From: Piscicola geometra
Taxonomy: Eukaryota > Annelida > Clitellata > Hirudinida > Piscicolidae
Length of the DNA stretch: 64,000 nt
NCBI GenBank assembly: GCA_943735955.1
Contig: OX030966.1
Location: forward strand, 7,326,806-7,390,805
Reading direction: 5' to 3'
In this document: piece after piece, positions 57,202-64,000 of the stretch
Layout of the letters: each line of letters opens with the position of its first letter
Numbering within the stretch: the first letter of the stretch is position 1
Made by a program: the position numbers and the translations under genes
Notes under the pieces: generated by a model
Told to the model about the DNA's origin: nothing
The model's input: only the letters and a program-made list of their open reading frames with translations
The model's database searches: none

Positions 57202-58301
57202 AATTAGTAGTAGTAGTATTAGTAGTAGTAGTAGTAATAGTAGTAGTAGTAGTAGTAGTAAGATCAAATGCTCATGATAATGATCCCTCTTCAGAGCTAT
57301 ATGTGGCATTAGAAATCGTTCCATCATCATCAACCTTCCTGGAAGTCCCAATGGAGCCTTGGTGATGATGATGATGATGATGATGATGATTGAATAGCAA
57401 TAGTTATGATAACACCACTATCATCATCATCATCACCACGGAAGGAGTGTGCGAAGGTGGTTTTTCCAGTGTTGGAGCACTGCGTTGACTTGATGGTGGA
57501 AGACAGGGGGGATGCTGTCTTGAAGACGCACCATATGATGCGTGTGGTGGGTGGGTGGTGGTGTGGTGGGTGAGTGGTGGTGGTGAGGTTGATGGGTGGT
57601 GGTGTGGTGGGTGGGTGGTGGTGGTGAGGGTGATGGGTGGTGGTGTGGTGGGTGGGTGGATGTGTTGAAGAATGTGGGGGGGAGAAGGGGGATGGGTAGG
57701 TGGTGCTTGGTGAGAAGGGGGATGGGTAGGTGGGGCTTGGGGGAGAAGGGGGATGGGTAGGTGGGGCTTGGGGGAAGAAGGGTGAGAGATGAATAGGAAT
57801 TGTGTGGTGAAGTTGATAGGTGGATGGTGGAAGGGAGGGATGTGGTAAGTGGATGGATGGGTGCATAACATGGCGTGACTTAACATTAACATCACATTTG
57901 ATGCACGAAGGCGCATGGCTGCAGGCTGATTGAGAAGGGTGTTCATGCAGTCAACCAAGGTGGTGCTTGTCTGCGTGCTCTTCGCTCTTGAGGACATAAT
58001 TATCAGAATCATTTTAGTTGATTTAGTACTTAATTGAACAGCTTTTTAATTGGTTTATTACTAAATTATCGATTTTGTAATTGGATATATGGCTTATTCA
58101 ACCAGGGGACCAGTCGTTCTCCGGCACTTCTGACCAAACTCCGCACCACCTCTCCCATCACCTCCACCATCCTCCTGGCCATCATCACCATAAACATCAT
58201 CATCACCACCACCATCGTCAGAATCATTCAAGCACATCTGAAAGTAGTTCAAGTAAGGATAATTTTATGTAAGTACAATAGTACTACTACTACTACTACT
58301 G

Positions 58302-58338
<37 letters not shown>

Positions 58339-61300
58339 CACAGGCTTGTTGGACAACAGGGTGGCGTACAGAGACAGGTCTTCCAGCTATCCCATCCTGC
58401 CGGTACGATTACACATCCAGAAAGAGTGGCACTAACGAATTTATGTAACTTGTAACATGGCCTGCGTCTGTCAAACCGTGATCAATAAAGACTATAAAAA
58501 ATAAAAAAAATTATTATTATTCTTTTTAACCTGATGATGATGACGATGATGATGATGATGATGATGATGATAATGATGATGATGATGATGGAAACCAGGT
58601 GGAGACGGCATTGGAGGTGGTGTTGAGGGAGGCGTTTGTAGGCGCTCCAGAAATTGTCGACTATGATCGTGAGTGGATCATCATCATCACTCACTGGCAT
58701 GAACATCATCATCATCACTCTCACCATCATCATCATCATCATCAGAGAGTCTGAACAGGGTTTTATCATCGCCTGTCCAATCAGCGTGCAACCTTCCTCC
58801 ATTTCGTGCTTCCATCAAGGATGGATACGCTGTGATTGGTTGGTGGGAGGGTGACTGCTTGTGATTGGTTGGTGGGAGGGTGACTGCTTGTGAGTGGTTG
58901 GTGGGAGGGTGACTGCTTGTGATTGGTTCTTCAAGGATACATTAGGACAATCTTTGTTCAATAAAAATAAAAGCAACACTGAAAATAATGGTGAGAATAG
59001 CAAGAGTTGTCGCAATGTGTTTCTGAAGCACCAGCAACTGAAGACTGCACCCTCCAACAGCATCGGACGGAGCTGGCAAGAGGAAGGTTGTCAGTGCCTG
59101 CACAGCTGGGGATGCAGTTAGTGGCAGGTGTGGTCGCATGGCAGGGTGGTACGGGATGTTGTGGCTGGATGGGTGGTATGGAATGGGAGAATATATAAGA
59201 GGATGGAAGTATGGGCCGGCTGAGTGGGCGTGGGTGGTGTGGCGACATGTTGCTCACTCCTCCTCTTCCACTCCAGCCGCTTCACGTCCTCTCCCCTGGC
59301 CACTGCATGAGGATCAGCACAGGGGCGATGGTGCCAGTGGGCGCTGATGCCGTGGTCATGGTGGAGGATACAGTGTTGGTGGAGGAGAAGGATGGGGGCA
59401 GGGAGGAGGTGGTGGTGGAGATTATGGTGCCGCCTGTGGTAGGACAAGATATAAGGTGGGATGGAGAGGGCGTGTATGGAGATGTGTGAAAGAGGGAAAC
59501 ATATATTTGAGTCGCTAGGTGCTTTTCGTTTGAGGAGGTTTTTAAATGATACGTGTTCTATGCACACCAACCAGCACCCTGCATCCTCCCCACACCACCA
59601 CCACCTTCCCAAACACCAACACCACACTGGCATCAGACCAGTGGGCTGTGACGTGGAGGAGGGGCAGACGATTCTGAACGAGGGCCTCAGAGTGGGGCCT
59701 TCTGAAGTCGGTCTGCTCGCGTCGACAGGCAACGTGCGTGTTGCCTGTTACGCAAGTCCAAATGTTGGCGTCATGTCTACTGGCAACGAGGTTTGCTTCT
59801 TCTTCCATTAACATCTTCGCCCCCTTTCTCCCACCTATCTCAACACTTTGTTTCCACCCACTTCACCTCCCCCTCCACTACCCACTTTCTCCCCCCCTCT
59901 CCACCATCCATCTCTCCCCTCGACCACCCACCAGTTAGTGGAGGCAGGCAGCGCCTTGATGGGCGGTCAGATCAGGGACAGCAACAGGGCGATGCTGTTG
60001 GCCAGTCTGAAGCTCTTCCCCCTGCACGTCAATCACTCCGACCTGGGAATCGCTTCCGACTCGTTAGTGGTTTGTTGAGGAGGATGCAAGGTACATGATA
60101 TTGCCTTCATCTTAGTCTCCATCATCGTCATCATCTCCATCATCATCATCTCCATCATCACCATCTCCATCATCACCATCTCCATCATCATCTCCATCAT
60201 CATCTCCATCTTCATCATCATCATCATCACCACCACACAGAGCAGACGACCTTCTGCAGCACTTGCGCACAGCACTGGAGCAGGTTGACGTCATCATCAC
60301 CACAGGGGGAGTGTCCATGGGAGAGAAGGTGAGGCAGGCGCTATCTCTTCCTCACTGCCAACACTTTTGACATATTTTATTAAGATTATTTTCATTATTA
60401 CTTGTATTATGGGTGAACGGGTAGCTGGGTCGGCTTGACCAATAATGAAAGGTCCTAGGTTCAAGTGCAACCAATGCCCTAGTAACCCAAAGGCGCAAAT
60501 GAAAATATGCAGCCTGAGTGGCCTGGAGGCCCGTTCGAGTTATACGCCACTATGATGATGCTCGTCATGATTATTATTGTCATTGATCTAGGTTATCATA
60601 ATTATCCTCTTCATACTTGATCTATATAATAATCGTCGTTATTATTATTACCGACAATACTTTTATTAATATTATCATCATCATCATCATCGACAGGACC
60701 TGGTGAAAGATGTTCTCTTGAGGGACTTCAACGCTAAGATACACTTCGGCAGAGTGCTCATGAAGCCTGGGTGGTTATGATGATGATTATTGCAATCGTT
60801 ATCATTTTGACGATGATATGTTGGATCATTATGATTGTTATGGTGATGATTGGTTAGAGCCTTAAACCTCACTCTACCCACCCAACCACAGCAAACCAAC
60901 CACGTTTGCCACCCTGGAGTACAAAGCAAGGAAGAAGTTCGTCTTTGCACTTCCCGGTAATCCAGCCTCTGCCTTCGTCACATTCCATCTCTTTGTGACG
61001 CCATTTTTGAGGAAAATGGCTGGATGTCCTGACTTCCACAATACTGTCATCCGTGCCAGAGTTGGTGGGAGGGCTGGTTTGGCACTGTGGCGTGTTTGAG
61101 ACATTTCTCAACGCAATCAATCAAATCAATTCACCAAATCACCTCCACCATCAGCTGGGCCACCGCATAGAATTGGACGCAAGGCCAGAGTACCACCGTT
61201 GCACTCTCACCTGGAGCAGCAGTCCAACTGACATGCTCCCCATGGCAACCTCCACAGGCGACCAACTCAGCAGTCGACTGCTCAGCATGGCTTCAGCGAC

Positions 61301-61391
61301 AGCAATGATGAAGTTGCCTGCAGCCTCTGAAACCTGCAAGGAGATGCAAGAAGAAGCGGTGGTTGAGTGCGTGCTCTTCCACAAGATATAA
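55977..61391 (+). CDS. GPHN: Gephyrin (fused MoaB/MogA-like and MoeA-like molybdenum cofactor enzyme), complete, 666 aa
   Basis: Two-domain protein: the G domain adenylates molybdopterin and the E domain inserts molybdate; in vertebrates it also scaffolds inhibitory receptors. Nineteen exons in phase: 55977-55998, 56112-56190, 56381-56432, 56568-56747, 57037-57131, 57295-57361, 57445-57543, 58114-58268, 58360-58402, 58599-58668, 58785-58838, 59061-59116, 59277-59455, 59637-59790, 59935-60062, 60241-60328, 60697-60770, 60892-61060, 61155-61391; 2001 nt. G domain (1-198): [42 protein letters not shown]. Linker (about 199-264) is short and His/Ser-rich. E domain (265-666): [96 protein letters not shown]. 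An Asp6/Gly-rich insertion of about 25 residues sits in the G domain (exon 4). Poly(A) signal AATAAA at 61640. Confidence 0.93.
56869..57000. repeat. (ATT)n then (AGT)n in gephyrin intron
   Basis: Trinucleotide run just upstream of exon 57037-57131. A second AGT run occupies 57144-57260 in the following intron, so the exon is bracketed by the same repeat. Confidence 0.95.
57540..57780. repeat. GGTGGGTGGTGGTGTGGTGG and GGGGGATGGGTAGGTGG arrays
   Basis: G/T-rich minisatellites starting at the donor of the gephyrin exon ending at 57543. Confidence 0.88.
60411..60560 (+). mobile_element. Candidate tRNA-derived SINE in a gephyrin intron
   Basis: Starts GGGTGAACGGGTAGCTGGGT. A-box-like TAGCTGGGTCGG at 60422-60433 and B-box-like GGTTCAAGTGC at 60458-60468 have tRNA-like spacing. 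The body runs to about 60550 before simple repeats. No target duplication was identified, so this is tentative. Confidence 0.45.
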
Positions 61392-61639
61392 GGGAGGGTG
61401 TTCCATTGCTCCATTGTTTTGTTGAGTGTTAGTTTTGTTGACTTTTAGTTTTGTTGACTTTTAGTTTTGTTGAGTTTGTCAGAAATTTGTTTTAACTTTT
61501 TATTCCTATTATTATTTCTATTATTTTGTCTGATCTAATAGAATAGATGTTTAGGTGCGGATTCTTGCCAAATGAGTTTAACCTAAAACCACATTAGTGT
61601 AGTGATTGCGTGTTTTTATATTCGATTATGAGCTTTAGA

Positions 61640-61645
61640 AATAAA
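61640..61645 (+). terminator. Poly(A) signal of gephyrin
   Basis: AATAAA about 250 bp after the stop at 61391; the sequence between is GTTTTGTTGA-repetitive and AT-rich. Confidence 0.5.
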
Positions 61646-61878
61646 TGCAGCGTTAAAATGTATTCTTATAAAAAATAGTTTTATTTTCTAATTTTTTTAC
61701 TGTTTTTCACTTTTAGACAAAAGGTTTGTTAAAGGACAAGTTCTGTAGTTTCATTTAAAAAACCCTTAAACTTTACTTAGTGCTCAAAATGCTATATTTC
61801 AAAAACTCAAAAATAAATTCATTTTATGCATGAGGTGGTACATTTTCATTTGAGTAATTAGAATCTAAAATCACAAAG

Positions 61879-62238
61879 ATGTTTGAAATAAGAACAGCTC
61901 GTGGATCAAAGTTGTTTCAGAAGCTTTTCGTGGGTGCTTTCCTGCTTTCCTTCTTAGGCGCTCCCTTCTATGCAATCCTGATCAAGCCAATCTTCAATGA
62001 AATGAGTTGGAAGGAGGGTGAGTGCACGCTTTTGCAGTTTGAAACAATGGTGGAGTCTTTTGTGAAATTATAACTATAGATAGTTAAGTAGTTGGCAAAA
62101 TTTAATATTTCAAATTAATTTATAAAAAAAATTAAATATTAATATTTTTTTACTACAGAAGAAAAACTCTTGAAGCAGTTATCAGAAGAATATAATCAAA
62201 GATTCAAAATTGAAGATACAGTAAAAAAGACACCTTAG
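61879..62238 (+). CDS. Small single-pass membrane protein, SMIM20/MITRAC7-like, 72 aa
   Basis: Exons 61879-62017 and 62159-62238 (donor GTGAGT, acceptor CTACAG, phase 1), total 219 nt including the stop. A basic N-terminus (TARGSKLFQK) is followed by one hydrophobic helix, VGAFLLSFLGAPFYAILIKP, and a charged tail EEKLLKQLSEEYNQRF. Size, topology and the helix pattern (GAxFYxIxxxP) resemble SMIM20/MITRAC7, a mitochondrial inner-membrane factor for cytochrome oxidase assembly. That assignment rests on a short motif and is an inference. The gene converges on EXOSC3 with 36 bp between the stop codons. Confidence 0.7.
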
Positions 62239-62244
62239 TTGTTG

Positions 62245-62250
62245 AATAAA
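62245..62250 (+). terminator. Poly(A) signal of the SMIM20-like gene
   Basis: AATAAA seven bases after the stop codon. Cleavage 10-30 bp downstream would fall in or near the EXOSC3 stop codon on the other strand. Confidence 0.6.
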
Positions 62251-62267
62251 TGAAAACAATTATTACA

Positions 62268-62273
62268 TTTATT
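62268..62273 (-). terminator. Poly(A) signal of EXOSC3
   Basis: AATAAA on the minus strand, one base after the EXOSC3 stop codon (62277-62275). Confidence 0.6.
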
Positions 62274-62274
62274 T

Positions 62275-63280
62275 TCATTTCAAGTTAACTGAATTTTTCA
62301 AAATCTCCTTGACTCCTCCATCTGACTGATTGACACAGGCAGTGAGAGCTTGCACCAACTTGAGGGTGTCCTTTGTAGTGGCAGCCTTCATCCACACCCA
62401 GCCATTCACTCCCACAGCCACCTCAGATGCTGCACACTTCGCCAGCAGTTTGAGTGTCTTGTTGCCTGGAGACAGCAGTCTGTGTGTTGGAGTGATGTTG
62501 GAAGATGATATGATGGATTGGACTGAATCAAACAAGATGGTGATGATGATAGTGGTGGCAACCGAAAGATAATAATGATGATGATGCACATGATACTGTT
62601 AATAAGAAATATTGATGTTGTTAAATATTATTATAATATTGATGATAAAAATAATGATGGTGGTGAATGACTTTCTAGTGAAGAATGAAGGCAGTTTGAG
62701 GAGGTGTCCATCCCTGAGAACGCCCATGCCACTGCTGTTGTGCTGTCCGTCGACACACACCAGCTCTGCTTCCATGTACACGTGGCCCTGCACCAGTCTG
62801 CCGTACAAGATGTCCCCCACCTGAGTGCATGCATGTGTGGTGGCGTGAAAGGTTACATGCATGCATGGATGCCAGCTTGTGAAAGAAGTACCTTGATGTC
62901 AGGTCTGTTGGTCTTGGTGGCGCCTTCGAAGGAAAGGTAGGAGATGGTGGCATGGTAGTTGGAGCCAATGTCCACTCTGAAGTTCTCACCCAGTTCGTTC
63001 ACCACCACGCCCACCACTCTGTCGCCCTTCGCCTGCACATACTGAAAATGAAAAGAGTTTTATGAAACCAAGCTGAGTGATTAGATTTTATCGCCAAGCT
63101 GACCTTCTTCTGCCTGTTCTCCACCCAGAACTTGCAGCCATTGCTGCAACGCAAGACACCAGCCACCGACGCGTAGACCACTTCCCTCTCATGACGCAGA
63201 CCAGGTCCCAAGATGACTGAACTGCTGTCGCCCACCACGACTATGTCACCCGGCAGAACAATATCGCCAGCACTAGCCAT
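62275..63280 (-). CDS. EXOSC3: Exosome complex component RRP40 (EXOSC3), complete, 226 aa
   Basis: Cap subunit of the RNA exosome, with an N-terminal domain, an S1 RNA-binding domain and a KH domain. Four exons: 63280-63104, 63041-62892, 62820-62672, 62479-62275, phases 0, 0, 2; 681 nt. Landmarks shared with the family: LPGDIVVVGD, GPGLRHE, AKGDRVVGVVV, YLSFEGATKTNRPDIK, VGDILYGRLV, NSSGMGVLRDG and VGVNGWVWMKA (KH part, family: FGMNGRIWVKA). Start chosen at MASAGDIVLPGD; an upstream in-frame start at 63337 would add 19 residues and reach into the shared promoter. Shares a 172-bp head-to-head spacer with XPF. Confidence 0.95.
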
Positions 63281-63452
63281 TTTAAACCTTTTAATGTGCT
63301 TTACGGAGAGATAATACGATTTTAAATTATTTTTCACTGATAATATTGATTTTAAACATTCATAATTTTTTTAGTTTATAATAACTGACAATTTAACTGA
63401 CTTCGTTCACTTTTTGGTTAATTTAAAAGTGAATCTCATAAATAGTGTTAAA
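63281..63452. promoter_or_regulatory. Likely bidirectional promoter of EXOSC3 and XPF
   Basis: Only 172 bp separate the two divergent start codons. The region is AT-rich with no obvious TATA box in a fixed position; the claim rests on gene geometry. Confidence 0.55.
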
Positions 63453-64000
63453 ATGGATTTGCTTGATTTTGAAAAAGAAATTTTCACAGAATCATTTGTG
63501 AACAATGGTTTACTAGTAATGGCAAAGTAAGATTTTCAAATTTGTTATAATTATTATTCAAAACCCACAATGCCTACAATTGTCGTGAACTTGCCATTGA
63601 CAGAGGCATGAGGCAAGAGATGATTCTGATGTCCTTCATCAAGCTCTACAGCGAACCAACCAACCTCGTCATTGTCCTCAACACCACCTCTTTCGAAGAA
63701 GTCAGAGCACTATTTATTATTTAATATATTAGTTTATTTTTTTAAAAAGTTAAATCAAACTTAGTTTTCCAATTATGAACCTTTTTTATTTTATTTAAAA
63801 AATGAAAATAATTTCTGATCACACAAAATGGTGGCTTCTGGTTGGTCAGGAGCTGATGCAGGAGTGTGTCAAGGACGTCTCAGTGCTGCCCCAGTGCCTC
63901 AACTCCTCCGTCAGCATCACTGAGAGGTACTCATCGTTATCATCACCAGCATCATCATTATAATAACCATTGTTATTTTAGACTTCCTTGCACGACAGAG
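63453..64000 (+). CDS. ERCC4: XPF/ERCC4 DNA repair endonuclease, N-terminal part (runs off window)
   Basis: Catalytic subunit of the ERCC1-XPF structure-specific nuclease (nucleotide excision and crosslink repair). Exons 63453-63526, 63604-63700, 63850-63926 and 63982 to beyond 64000 join in phase 2, 0, 2. The encoded start MDLLDFEKEIFTE, then NNGLLVMAKGM, LYSEPTNLVIVLNTTSFEE and CLNSSVSITER match the order of the human N-terminus (LLEYERQL, DGLVVCARG, CLVLVLNT, TNEITSNSR). Only the beginning of the helicase-like domain is present, so catalytic residues cannot be checked. Confidence 0.88.

Overview
This is a eukaryotic nuclear window, almost certainly from an animal. The genes are intron-rich with GT-AG introns, and most introns and intergenic gaps carry their own micro- or minisatellite. 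Inside reading frames the same instability appears as long Asn, His, Asp, Ser and Thr runs. The gene content (delta-catenin family, gephyrin, ACSL3/4-type acyl-CoA synthetase, XPF) is metazoan. A small heat-shock protein with two alpha-crystallin domains is a known feature of flatworms, so I lean to Platyhelminthes, but only weakly. All exon models were built by eye from homology, splice sites and phase bookkeeping; no alignment was run.

Layout. 0.2-5.6 kb (+): 3' part of a p120/delta-catenin gene ending in a PDZ-binding SSWV tail. 6.0-8.0 kb: 19-bp minisatellite of about 103 copies. 9.1-12.3 kb (+): a repeat-built protein of 889 residues. 13.7-16.9 kb (-): small heat-shock protein inflated to about 966 residues. 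17-31 kb: no convincing gene; it holds several minisatellites, (CA)n/(TG)n tracts of over 400 bp, and a 2.6-kb foldback-type transposon with tandem-repeat-filled inverted arms and a 10-bp flanking direct repeat. 32-38.7 kb (-): an unrecognised gene of at least 11 exons with one N-terminal membrane helix. 40.0-42.5 kb (-): an unrecognised acidic protein with three separate 10-residue tandem repeats. 45.0-55.0 kb (-): a complete 21-exon ACSL3/4-type gene (731 aa). 56.0-61.4 kb (+): a complete 19-exon gephyrin gene (666 aa). 61.9-62.2 kb (+): a small SMIM20-like protein. 62.3-63.3 kb (-): EXOSC3/Rrp40. 63.45 kb to the end (+): the start of XPF/ERCC4.

The genes form no pathway. Shared themes are head-to-head pairs (ACSL/gephyrin, EXOSC3/XPF), a very tight convergent pair (SMIM20-like/EXOSC3, 36 bp between stop codons), and repeat expansion inside exons as well as introns. 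Most long open frames in the window are readings of tandem arrays and were rejected as genes.
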